Assembly (NCBI GenBank): GCA_001509335.1
Contig: LGGY01000171.1
Span: forward strand, 1 to 7,775
Direction of reading: 5' to 3'
DNA: 7,775 nt
Origin: Fidelibacterota bacterium 46_43
GTDB lineage: Bacteria > Fidelibacterota > Fidelibacteria > Fidelibacterales > Fidelibacteraceae
This document shows positions 1 through 5,907 of the stretch, piece by piece. The number at the start of each line of letters is the position of its first letter. Position 1 is the stretch's first letter. Below the pieces are notes generated by a model. That model saw only the letters and a program-made list of their open reading frames with translations. It did no database searches and was not told the origin of the DNA. Position numbers and translations under genes: made by a program.

Positions 1-22
1 TGTCGACTGTCGACTGTCGACT
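1..22. repeat. Tandem heptamer repeat (GTCGACT)x3
   Basis: Three exact head-to-tail copies of GTCGACT occupy positions 2-22, preceded by a T that fits the end of a further unit, so the array may continue left of the window. Each unit contains the 6-bp palindrome GTCGAC. The array ends 6 bp before the stop codon of the minus-strand pgi gene, so it lies in that gene's 3' flank. A 7-bp period is not codon-compatible, which fits a non-coding simple repeat. Its role is unknown, and its true length cannot be seen from here. Confidence 0.85.
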
Positions 23-28
23 TAACAA

Positions 29-1288
29 TTATTTCCCCAGCAATCTAAACATGTTCTTTTTATACGCTTCCACACCGGGCTGGTTGAAGGGGTTCACACC
101 CAGGGTATATCCATAGATAGAAATGGCAAATTCGAAAATAACCAGTAATTCAAAGAGGTTTTCTTCGTCCAGGCGATCCAGGTAAAAGGCAGAAACCGGC
201 ACCCCTCCGTCTTCGTGGGCCTGGCGGGTTCCTTCATAAGCTTTCCGGTTAATCCAACTCAGTTTTTTACCGGTCAGATAATCCAGTCCGTCCAGATTCT
301 GTCTGCTTTTTTCCACGACAAGATCTTTTTCATAGTGGTCAATTACGAGGAATGTCTCAAAAATATTCCGGGTTCCTTCCTGAATCCATTGTCCCAGGCT
401 GTGAAGATCTGTCGTGAAATCGGCAGAGGACGGATAGAGTCCTTTTCCTTCTTTCCCCTCGCTTTCACCAAAAAGCTGTTTCCACCATTCGGCCAGATAG
501 TGCATCTGCGGTTCAAAGGTGGCAAGGATTTCGATGGCTTTTCCGTTTTTCCAAAGGATCTTCCGGTTCCGGGCATAGCGAAAGGCCGGATTTTGCCTGT
601 CATCAAGAGATCCCTGTTGATATCCGGCTTTGGCTCCCTTTAGTATTTTTTTCAAATCCCCCCCGGCGGCAAGCACCGGTAAGAGTCCAACAGGTGTCAG
701 GACGGAAAAACGTCCGCCCACATCATCCGGAATGGTAAAGGTCCGGTATCCTTCCTGCTCACTCAGGGTACGGAGGGCTCCTTTTGAAGCATCCGTCGTG
801 GCAATGATCCGTTTGGAAGCTTCTTTCCCATATTTCTTTTCAGCCAATTGCTTCAGAAAACGAAAAGCCACACCCGGTTCGGTGGTTGTTCCGGATTTGG
901 AAATCACATTAACATAAAAATCTTTATTTTCAAGTTCCTCCAGGAGCCGGTTTAATTCCAAAGGACTCAAATGGTGACCGGCAAAACGGATCCTGTCATT
1001 TTCAGGGAAGAGGGAAGTGATAACGGCTTTGGCTCCCAGATAAGATCCGCCGATGCCCACACAGACCAGGAGATCACCACCTGATTTAATTTCCTCAGCC
1101 ACGCGGGACAGCGGTTCAAGATCTTCGGGGGTTTGCAAAGGCAGGTCCATCCACCCTAAAAATTCATGTCCGGGACCTTTTCTGTCCAACAGCAAATGGA
1201 GAGATTCATGGGTCCAGTCCTCCACATCTTCCACATGAATAGGTTCAAATGAATGACAGAGTTTTTCATCATCATAGCTTACAGACAT
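29..1288 (-). CDS. pgi: Glucose-6-phosphate isomerase
   Basis: This 419-residue cytoplasmic enzyme interconverts glucose-6-phosphate and fructose-6-phosphate in glycolysis and gluconeogenesis. Two SIS-type sugar-phosphate modules are visible. GIGGSYLGAKA is at residues 78-88 and the phosphate loop SKSGTTTEP at 130-138. The first family signature, DDVGGRFSVLT, is at 188-198. GESEGK around 274-279 carries the probable catalytic Glu275, DLHSLGQ around 294-300 the probable catalytic His296, and the C-terminal signature GVNPFNQPGVEAYK (397-410) ends in the probable catalytic Lys410. The length fits the short bacterial class (about 420-450 residues) and not the roughly 550-residue E. coli type. The start is supported by AAGGAT (1296-1301) 7 nt before the ATG. 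It is the last visible gene of the minus-strand block, 107 bp after the sugar kinase. That spacer has an AT palindrome and TTGCGA-N17-TTAAAA, a weak promoter candidate, so pgi could have its own transcript. Confidence 0.97.
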   Translation of the reverse strand: MSVSYDDEKLCHSFEPIHVEDVEDWTHESLHLLLDRKGPGHEFLGWMDLPLQTPEDLEPLSRVAEEIKSGGDLLVCVGIGGSYLGAKAVITSLFPENDRIRFAGHHLSPLELNRLLEELENKDFYVNVISKSGTTTEPGVAFRFLKQLAEKKYGKEASKRIIATTDASKGALRTLSEQEGYRTFTIPDDVGGRFSVLTPVGLLPVLAAGGDLKKILKGAKAGYQQGSLDDRQNPAFRYARNRKILWKNGKAIEILATFEPQMHYLAEWWKQLFGESEGKEGKGLYPSSADFTTDLHSLGQWIQEGTRNIFETFLVIDHYEKDLVVEKSRQNLDGLDYLTGKKLSWINRKAYEGTRQAHEDGGVPVSAFYLDRLDEENLFELLVIFEFAISIYGYTLGVNPFNQPGVEAYKKNMFRLLGK

Positions 1289-1345
1289 AGGCTCAATCCT
1301 TATTCTTTTATCTGTTTGATACGGTGACTTTCAAAACGTCGCAGG

Positions 1346-1359
1346 ATTTTTTAAAAAAT
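1346..1359. repeat. 14-bp AT-only palindrome upstream of pgi
   Basis: ATTTTTTAAAAAAT is a perfect palindrome in the 107-bp spacer between the sugar kinase gene and pgi. Read on the minus strand it overlaps a weak promoter-like arrangement (TTGCGA at 1377-1372, 17-bp spacer, TTAAAA at 1354-1349) that would give a leader of about 50 nt for pgi. It has no GC stem, so it is not a convincing terminator for the kinase gene. A flexible AT-rich promoter element is the more likely reading, but chance in AT-rich DNA is possible. Confidence 0.35.
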
Positions 1360-1395
1360 TTAATCTTCTTATCGCAAAAGAAACATAAAGCTGCA

Positions 1396-2331
1396 TTATT
1401 CCGGGAGATGGTGAAACGTAAAATGGTTTTTAACAGCCTGGGCTGTAAGTTCCGGTGAATGAGTCCCGACGTACGCAGCTGCTAATGCACCGGCTGCCGC
1501 TCCGAATTCCACACAAGCCGGGATATCCCATCCCTGAAGGAGTCCCCAGATAAATCCTGCATGAAAAATATCCCCACTGCCGTTACTGTCCACTGCATCC
1601 ACATGAAAGGCAGGCTGAAAGGCGGTACCTTCCCGGTTACCATAAACCACTCCACCGGCACCCAGCGTGATGGCCGCCATCTTCACCGGAGGTTTGGTTA
1701 AAAAATGACAGGCTGTAAAAAGGTCGATGGTGCCAAGGGTTTGGATGACGCCCTCTTTCGGCGCCAGCCAGTAATCGATACAGGTGGACCATTTTTCCAG
1801 ATTCAACACCCGGGTTCCGGGATCAAGAACAGTGATAACCCCCTTTTCATGGGCTTCACGGCAAATTTGGTATTCGGTTTCTTCATACCGGCCTTCCAAA
1901 AGCAGAACATCTCCGGCCGTCATGGAGCCGACAAAGTCGGCATGGTATACGGGACAGCATTGTTCATCGTGGGACAGGATTGCCGTTCGTTTTCCATGGT
2001 TTGATTTTTCGATGAGAATATAGGCGACAGGACTGGCCGACTTCATTTGGGTCTGAATAAAATCCGTTCTGACACCTTGTTTTCCGATTTCATCAACCAC
2101 TGTCCGGCCGGTCCCGTCATCCCCGACCGCCGCAAGCAGAGCCGTTTCCACGCCGGAGCGGGACAGAAAGGCAAGGGCATTGGATGCAGGTCCGCCAAAA
2201 AAGCGGTAAAAATCTGAGGTGACACGTTTTTCATTCAGGGCAGGGTAAGAATCCAGAAACAACACATGATCATAGACCAGGAGGCCGCTTGCGTAAACCT
2301 TCGGTATCCCCTGTTTGTCTGTGGTTATCAT
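1396..2331 (-). CDS. PfkB/ribokinase-family carbohydrate kinase
   Basis: This 311-residue cytoplasmic kinase transfers phosphate from ATP to a sugar or sugar-like hydroxyl group. Its substrate cannot be read from sequence. The N-terminal strand, residues 12-25 (VYASGLLVYDHVLF), is followed by PfkB signature 1 as GGPASNAL at 46-53. PfkB signature 2 is DSNGSGDIFHAGF at 248-260, with Asp254 as the presumed catalytic base and the surrounding glycines forming the anion hole. The usual DTTGAGD is varied to DSNGSGD. The start overall looks nearest to the ketohexokinase/sulfofructose-kinase (YihV)-like branch, which is a family-level impression only. Length is normal (about 300-320). The ATG follows the TAA of the J-domain gene with no gap, and no good Shine-Dalgarno sequence precedes it, so translation is probably coupled to that gene. 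Being upstream of pgi suggests, but does not prove, hexose metabolism. It is not a classical PfkA-type phosphofructokinase. Confidence 0.93.
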   Translation of the reverse strand: MITTDKQGIPKVYASGLLVYDHVLFLDSYPALNEKRVTSDFYRFFGGPASNALAFLSRSGVETALLAAVGDDGTGRTVVDEIGKQGVRTDFIQTQMKSASPVAYILIEKSNHGKRTAILSHDEQCCPVYHADFVGSMTAGDVLLLEGRYEETEYQICREAHEKGVITVLDPGTRVLNLEKWSTCIDYWLAPKEGVIQTLGTIDLFTACHFLTKPPVKMAAITLGAGGVVYGNREGTAFQPAFHVDAVDSNGSGDIFHAGFIWGLLQGWDIPACVEFGAAAGALAAAYVGTHSPELTAQAVKNHFTFHHLPE

Positions 2332-3087
2332 TTAAAACTGCCGAATGGTTCGAATCTGCTGATAGGCATCGTTAATCATTTTAAATTTTTCCTCGGCAGT
2401 TTTGACCAAATCCGGCCCCAGATGTGCCACCTTATCCGGATGATAGAGACGGGCAAGGCGTTTATAGGAAGCCTTGATTTCCTCATCGGTGGCCTTGGGA
2501 CTGACTTCCAGGATTTTATAGAGTGCATCATCCGTTTTCGGTTGATAGACATTGAGAATAGACTCATAGTCCTGAACAGAAAAACCCAGGTTCATGGCAA
2601 CTTTCTCAATGGCTTCCCGTTCAGTCCGGTCAATCTGTCCGTCAGCCTGGGCCAGTCCGAAAAGAAGGTGAAGAAACTGGATACGGGAGGACAGATCCAG
2701 GTACATGGAGATTTGCCGGATCACAGCGGAAATATCGATATCCCGTTCCAGCGTCTGCTTAAACAGATACATCAGTTCCTGGACAAAATTCGGGTCCGAG
2801 ATATTCTGCATCAGATATTTTTTGACATATTCCACTTCCCCTTTATGGATTTTGGAATCAGCTTTCACGATATAAGCAAAAACGATCATCAGACTCACAT
2901 AAAAATCACCCATCTGTGTCTGTGCAGAAGGCCGACCGTAAGGATGTCCTCCAGAAAGCCGGTAAGAACCTCCTTGTTCCTTTTCATCCATCCGGGATCC
3001 TAAAATCCCTCCCAAGATCGCACCGATAGGACCTAATAGCACCCATCCCAGTCCTGCCCCAATAATTGTTTTATATGATATGGCCAT
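2332..3087 (-). CDS. TerB/DjlA-like J-domain co-chaperone, probably membrane-anchored
   Basis: The 251-residue product has three parts. Residues 6-30 form a hydrophobic glycine-rich segment (GAGLGWVLLGPIGAILGG) that could insert in or associate with the membrane. Residues about 60-180 resemble the helical TerB/DjlA central domain, with acidic repeats ADSKIHKGE (76-84) and ADGQIDRTE (148-156) like paired TerB metal-binding motifs. Residues about 187-251 are a C-terminal J-domain starting DALYKILEVSP, with the DnaK-stimulating HPD at 216-218. The architecture matches DjlA-type proteins, which bring DnaK to the inner face of the membrane. A second in-frame ATG at 3144 would add 19 residues. I prefer 3087 because AGGATGG lies just upstream (3091-3097) and the domain begins there. 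It is first in the minus-strand block, divergent from rpoD, and its stop abuts the kinase ATG. The client process is unknown, and it need not relate to tellurite resistance. Confidence 0.9.
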   Translation of the reverse strand: MAISYKTIIGAGLGWVLLGPIGAILGGILGSRMDEKEQGGSYRLSGGHPYGRPSAQTQMGDFYVSLMIVFAYIVKADSKIHKGEVEYVKKYLMQNISDPNFVQELMYLFKQTLERDIDISAVIRQISMYLDLSSRIQFLHLLFGLAQADGQIDRTEREAIEKVAMNLGFSVQDYESILNVYQPKTDDALYKILEVSPKATDEEIKASYKRLARLYHPDKVAHLGPDLVKTAEEKFKMINDAYQQIRTIRQF

Positions 3088-3178
3088 TATCCATCCTGGT
3101 TTTTTATTCAGTGGGATATTGGAGAAAAAGAGGGAGAAATTCAAGGGAATATTGACATTGAGACATAAAATTGTAACG

Positions 3179-3251
3179 AATTCCCCAAATATTCATTGAA
3201 TTTATGGGACAGAAATAATACATTTCTTTGTTGTGTTAAAATTGGGGAATT
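3179..3251. repeat. 10-bp inverted repeat bracketing the rpoD promoter and ending at its start codon
   Basis: AATTCCCCAA (3179-3188) and TTGGGGAATT (3242-3251) are perfect reverse complements separated by 53 bp. The right arm covers the ten bases immediately before the rpoD ATG, including its only G-rich stretch. The arms enclose the best promoter candidate in the spacer. They could be paired operator sites, or a long-range RNA hairpin hiding the translation start if transcription begins upstream of 3179. The repeat is directly visible. Its function is inference. Confidence 0.6.
3196..3226 (+). promoter_or_regulatory. Candidate promoter for rpoD-rpsU
   Basis: TTG (3196-3198), a 20-bp gap, then TACATTTC (3219-3226) resembles the Bacteroidetes promoter pattern TTTG ... 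TAnnTTTG, with the last base off. Read as an E. coli-type promoter it is TTGAAT, 17 bp, TACATT. Transcription would start near 3231-3233, giving a leader of about 20 nt. An exact TTGACA also sits upstream at 3152-3157 but lacks a decent -10 box at the right distance. No start site is proven. Confidence 0.4.
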
Positions 3252-4148
3252 ATGCAAAAAAAAGAGACAACTGAGACAAAACCGAAGGCCCGGAGACGCA
3301 AGAAACAGCGTTCAACGAACGATGCCAACAGGGCATTGAGCCGGTATTTAGATGAGATCGGACATTTTGAGCCGTTAAAGCCGGCAGAAGAGATTGAACT
3401 GGCAAAGCGGGTGAAGCAGGGAGACCGCCGGGCATTGAAGCAATTATGCGAGGCCAACCTGCGATTTGTCGTGAGTGTGGCAAAGGATTATCAGGGACAG
3501 GGTTTACCCCTGACGGACCTGATTAACGAAGGAAATCTGGGTTTAATCAAGGCGGCGGAACGTTTTGATGAGACCCGGGGATTCAAATTCATTTCCTATG
3601 CCGTTTGGTGGATTCGGCAAAGCATTTTGCAGGCCCTGGCGGAACACAGCCGGATTGTGCGCCTTCCTCTGAACCGGGTAGGCACAATCACCAAGATCAC
3701 CCGGGCGGCAGAAGAGCTGGAAGGAACGGGTGAACGGACACCCAATCCGGATGAGATTGCGGACAAATTAGGACTCAAAACCTACGAAATTTCCGATGCG
3801 GTCCGGATTTCCCGGCGCCATCACTCACTGGATGCCCCTTTTCGGGATGGAGAGAAGAATTCACTGATTGACATCATTGAAGACAGCGGGCAGCAAACGC
3901 CGGATCATCTGTTGATGGATGAAAGTCTGGAATCTGAAATTCGTGCAGCTCTGGATACATTGAAAGACCGGGAACGGGATGTGATTAAGATGTATTTCGG
4001 CATTGACCGGGAATATGCCCTAACCCTCAATGAAATCGGTGAAGAATTCAACCTGACCCGTGAACGGGTGCGACAAATTAAGGAAAAGGCCATCCGGCGA
4101 CTGCGACATAAGTCCCGAAGCCGGAAATTAAGGTCATATTTAGGCTAA
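3252..4148 (+). CDS. rpoD: Primary RNA polymerase sigma-70 factor, short form
   Basis: This 298-residue protein is the housekeeping sigma subunit that directs core RNA polymerase to -35/-10 promoters. After a basic tail (residues 1-20), region 1.2 spans about 27-57. Region 2 spans about 62-133, with the RpoD-box core DLINEGNLGLIKA at 89-101 and the -10-melting segment FDETRGFKFISYAVWWIRQ at 105-123. Region 3 is about 142-215. Region 4 is about 228-285, with the -35-binding helix-turn-helix LTLNEIGEEFNLTRERVRQI at 257-276. Region 1.1 and the large insert of proteobacterial sigma-70 are absent, and the size matches Bacteroidetes/Chlorobi-type primary sigmas. SigB/SigF-type alternative sigmas usually diverge more in the region 2 aromatic block, so a primary role is favoured. 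The upstream sequence offers only GGGGA very close to the ATG, a poor Shine-Dalgarno site. rpsU follows 34 bp later and is probably co-transcribed. Confidence 0.95.
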   Translation: MQKKETTETKPKARRRKKQRSTNDANRALSRYLDEIGHFEPLKPAEEIELAKRVKQGDRRALKQLCEANLRFVVSVAKDYQGQGLPLTDLINEGNLGLIKAAERFDETRGFKFISYAVWWIRQSILQALAEHSRIVRLPLNRVGTITKITRAAEELEGTGERTPNPDEIADKLGLKTYEISDAVRISRRHHSLDAPFRDGEKNSLIDIIEDSGQQTPDHLLMDESLESEIRAALDTLKDRERDVIKMYFGIDREYALTLNEIGEEFNLTRERVRQIKEKAIRRLRHKSRSRKLRSYLG

Positions 4149-4163
4149 TGGTAACATAACAGA

Positions 4164-4181
4164 AAGGTGGTGACTTTTCAC
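4164..4181 (+). promoter_or_regulatory. Extended Shine-Dalgarno of rpsU with small hairpin
   Basis: AAGGTGGTGA (4164-4173) matches 9 of 10 bases of AAGGAGGTGA, the full complement of a typical 16S 3' end, with 9 nt to the rpsU ATG at 4183. GTGA (4170-4173) can pair with TCAC (4178-4181), forming a 4-bp hairpin that would shorten the effective distance. It is the strongest ribosome-binding site in the window, as expected for a ribosomal protein gene, and allows independent initiation after rpoD. Confidence 0.7.
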
Positions 4182-4182
4182 A

Positions 4183-4374
4183 ATGGTTCAGGTAACTGTA
4201 CACAGAGACGAACCACTGGAAAAAGCACTGAAGCGTTTCAAGAAGAAGTTTGAAAAGGCCGGGATCATGAGAGATATCAACAAGATCTCTTATTATGTAA
4301 AACCCAGTCAGGACAAACGGATCCGCCGGGCAAAAGCGGAGAGACGCTTGAGACGGCTTCGAATCAGTAAGTAA
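4183..4374 (+). CDS. rpsU: 30S ribosomal protein S21
   Basis: This 63-residue, highly basic protein matches the bS21 family in length and pattern. An N-terminal beta segment (VQVTVHRDEPLEKALKRFKK, residues 2-21) precedes a FEKAGIMRDINK-like helix. YYVKPSQDKRIRRAKAERR (37-55) corresponds to the family's Y.KPS..RKR.K region, and the tail is arginine-rich. bS21 binds the 30S platform near the anti-Shine-Dalgarno end of 16S rRNA and assists translation initiation. The start is fixed by the extended Shine-Dalgarno at 4164-4173. The gene follows rpoD by 34 bp and is followed by a strong hairpin at 4379-4406. In many proteobacteria rpsU heads the rpsU-dnaG-rpoD operon. Here the sigma gene comes first and no dnaG lies between. 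Confidence 0.97.
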   Translation: MVQVTVHRDEPLEKALKRFKKKFEKAGIMRDINKISYYVKPSQDKRIRRAKAERRLRRLRISK

Positions 4375-4378
4375 GCCT

Positions 4379-4406
4379 GAGAAGTCCGGAAGATTCCGGA
4401 CTTCTC
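4379..4406 (+). terminator. 13-bp perfect hairpin after rpsU, terminator-like but without a U-tract
   Basis: GAGAAGTCCGGAA (4379-4391) pairs perfectly with TTCCGGACTTCTC (4394-4406) around a nominal 2-nt loop, or 12 bp with a 4-nt AGAT loop. It starts 4 bp after the rpsU stop. The next bases are CATTTCAG, so there is no real run of U, and intrinsic termination may be weak or absent. It could instead be a processing or mRNA-stability stem. The glmM ribosome-binding site (4414-4420) begins 7 bp beyond it. The stem is certain; its effect on transcription is inferred. Confidence 0.65.
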
Positions 4407-4426
4407 CATTTCAGAGAGGATAAACC

Positions 4427-5806
4427 ATGCTCATTGAATCTATTTCCGGTGTCCGTGGAATCATCGGAGACAGCCTGCAACCGGTACATATTGTTCAGTA
4501 TGCCTCTGCTTTGGGAACCTATCTCCAGTCAAAGGGGACCGTTATTATCGGCCGGGATTCCCGACCCTCGGGAGAAGCCATTGTCCGGATTTTCACCGCT
4601 ACTCTCCAATGGATGGGTATAGATGTCATCCATATCGGTATCGTACCCACCCCCACCGTCCAGTTGCTGACAGAGAAAAAAAATGCCGATGCCGGAGTTG
4701 CCATTACGGCCAGCCACAACCCTTTTCCCTGGAACGGGATTAAATATATTGATCATACGGGACTCTTTATGAATGCCGATCAGGTGCAGAAAATCATGTC
4801 CCTGAAAGATCTCACCCATACACCCTATAAAAAAAGCGGTGAGTTCGGATCCTACAGAGACGATGGGACAGCCCTGGCATATCACATAGACAACATCCTT
4901 AAAATTCCCTATATCCAAGTGGATAAAATCCGAAAAAAGCAATTCCGGGTGGTAGTGGATGCAGTCAACGGAGGCGGTTCACTGGCGCTCCCGGCTCTTT
5001 TGAAAACATTGGGGTGTGAAGTGGTCGAAGTCCATTGCACGCCTGACGGGAATTTCCCCCACACACCAGAACCTCTTCCAGAAAACCTGAAAGATTTGAT
5101 GGATGCTGTCGTCAAACACAAAGCCCACCTTGGAATGGCTGTAGATCCTGACGCAGACCGTCTGGCCATTGTCGATGAAGGCGGACGCTATCTATCTGAG
5201 GAGTATACCCTGGTCATGGCTGTAAAAACAGTCCTTTCCAAAACAAGCAAAAAAAATCCCCTGGTTGTCACCAATCTTTCCACAACCCTTGCGGTAGATA
5301 AAGTGACACGGCATTTTGGAGGAAGCATCATCCGCACGGCCATTGGCGAGATCAACGTCTCAGCAACCATGAAGGCAGAAAATGCAGTGATCGGTGGTGA
5401 AGGAAACGGAGGGGTGATTCTGCCCGACTCACATCTTGGAAGAGATAGCCTGGTGGGAGCAGCGTTAATCCTCCAACTACTCACGGATGAAAACAAACCC
5501 CTCAGCGATATTTTTGCCTCACTGCCTCAGTACCGGATGAGCAAGAAAAAGGTGGATATCGGCCAGTCTGACCCCGATGCCATTATTGAAACGATAAAAA
5601 AACGGTATGCACAAAAAGAAACGGATACGACGGACGGGCTGAAAATTATTGATCAGGACAAGTGGGTGCACCTTCGGAAATCCAATACCGAACCGCTTTT
5701 AAGGGTCTATTCGGAAGCCCCGACTCTCGAGGAAGCCGAATCCCTGGGCGAAGCGATGATTGGGGAAATCAAAAGGGAGCTGAAAGTGATGAGTAGAGAG
5801 TCATAG
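4427..5806 (+). CDS. glmM: Phosphohexomutase, GlmM/phosphomannomutase type
   Basis: This 459-residue alpha-D-phosphohexomutase moves phosphate between C6 and C1 of a hexose phosphate. The most likely reaction is glucosamine-6-P to glucosamine-1-P for UDP-GlcNAc, peptidoglycan and LPS, but mannose- or glucose-phosphate activity is possible. The four family sites are present. TASHNP (94-99) carries the phosphoserine Ser96. DPDADR (240-245) is the Mg2+ loop. GEGNGG (324-329) is the sugar-binding loop. RKSNTEPLLR (417-426) is the phosphate-binding loop. The N-terminal SISGVRGIIGDSL (5-17) is also typical. Classical GlmM usually has a different sugar loop and SGTEP. GEGNGG with SNTEP recalls the Bacteroidetes 'phosphoglucosamine mutase' branch and archaeal enzymes, so the symbol is a best guess. 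The ATG is supported by GAGAGGA (4414-4420), 6 nt upstream. It follows the rpsU hairpin and precedes deoC by 101 bp. Confidence 0.9.
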   Translation: MLIESISGVRGIIGDSLQPVHIVQYASALGTYLQSKGTVIIGRDSRPSGEAIVRIFTATLQWMGIDVIHIGIVPTPTVQLLTEKKNADAGVAITASHNPFPWNGIKYIDHTGLFMNADQVQKIMSLKDLTHTPYKKSGEFGSYRDDGTALAYHIDNILKIPYIQVDKIRKKQFRVVVDAVNGGGSLALPALLKTLGCEVVEVHCTPDGNFPHTPEPLPENLKDLMDAVVKHKAHLGMAVDPDADRLAIVDEGGRYLSEEYTLVMAVKTVLSKTSKKNPLVVTNLSTTLAVDKVTRHFGGSIIRTAIGEINVSATMKAENAVIGGEGNGGVILPDSHLGRDSLVGAALILQLLTDENKPLSDIFASLPQYRMSKKKVDIGQSDPDAIIETIKKRYAQKETDTTDGLKIIDQDKWVHLRKSNTEPLLRVYSEAPTLEEAESLGEAMIGEIKRELKVMSRES

Positions 5807-5807
5807 T

Positions 5808-5872
5808 GGCAGGATATACCCTGCCCTGAGTTGGAGTTGTGGATTATGAGTAGCAGCAGGACATATCCTGCC
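5808..5872. repeat. Pair of related palindromes between glmM and deoC
   Basis: Two similar 18-nt elements lie at 5808-5825 (GGCAGGATATACCCTGCC) and 5855-5872 (AGCAGGACATATCCTGCC), matching at 15 of 18 positions. Each can form a 6-bp hairpin (5808-5813 with 5820-5825; 5856-5861 with 5866-5871). The outer arms GGCAGGATAT (5808-5817) and ATATCCTGCC (5863-5872) are also perfect 10-bp reverse complements, and inner CCTGC (5820-5824) can pair with GCAGG (5856-5860). Two local hairpins or one long two-part helix are therefore mutually exclusive folds. The first starts one base after the glmM stop. It resembles a paired REP-like intergenic element or a structured leader. No long U-tract follows. Confidence 0.65.
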
Positions 5873-5907
5873 TGAATCAAAAATCAACATTCAAGAAAGG
5901 TAACAGC

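Noticed and set aside
1..22. CRISPR-like array
   Set aside because: The units are 7 bp, directly adjacent with no spacers, so this is a simple tandem repeat.
215..643. 142-codon plus-strand open frame opposite pgi
   Set aside because: It is antisense to the conserved catalytic region of pgi and has no recognisable domain or ribosome-binding site.
1305..1334. TTGAAA-N18-TAAAAG promoter for pgi on the minus strand
   Set aside because: Transcription would start at about 1298, inside the pgi Shine-Dalgarno site, which would destroy it. The more upstream candidate is more plausible.
2266..3003. 245-codon plus-strand open frame opposite the J-domain gene
   Set aside because: The minus-strand reading has clear TerB and J-domain motifs, including HPD. 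The plus-strand translation shows no recognisable domain and overlaps two real genes.
2332..3087. Tellurite resistance function from TerB similarity
   Set aside because: The TerB fold is widespread. The C-terminal J-domain indicates a DjlA-like co-chaperone, and no other ter genes are present.
3088..3144. 19-residue N-terminal extension of the J-domain protein from the ATG at 3144
   Set aside because: No Shine-Dalgarno precedes it, while AGGATGG precedes the ATG at 3087, where the glycine-rich domain begins. It is not excluded.
3152..3180. Exact TTGACA as the main rpoD -35 box
   Set aside because: At 16-17 bp spacing the -10 position reads TAACGA or AACGAA, which is a poor match. The candidate at 3196-3226 is better.
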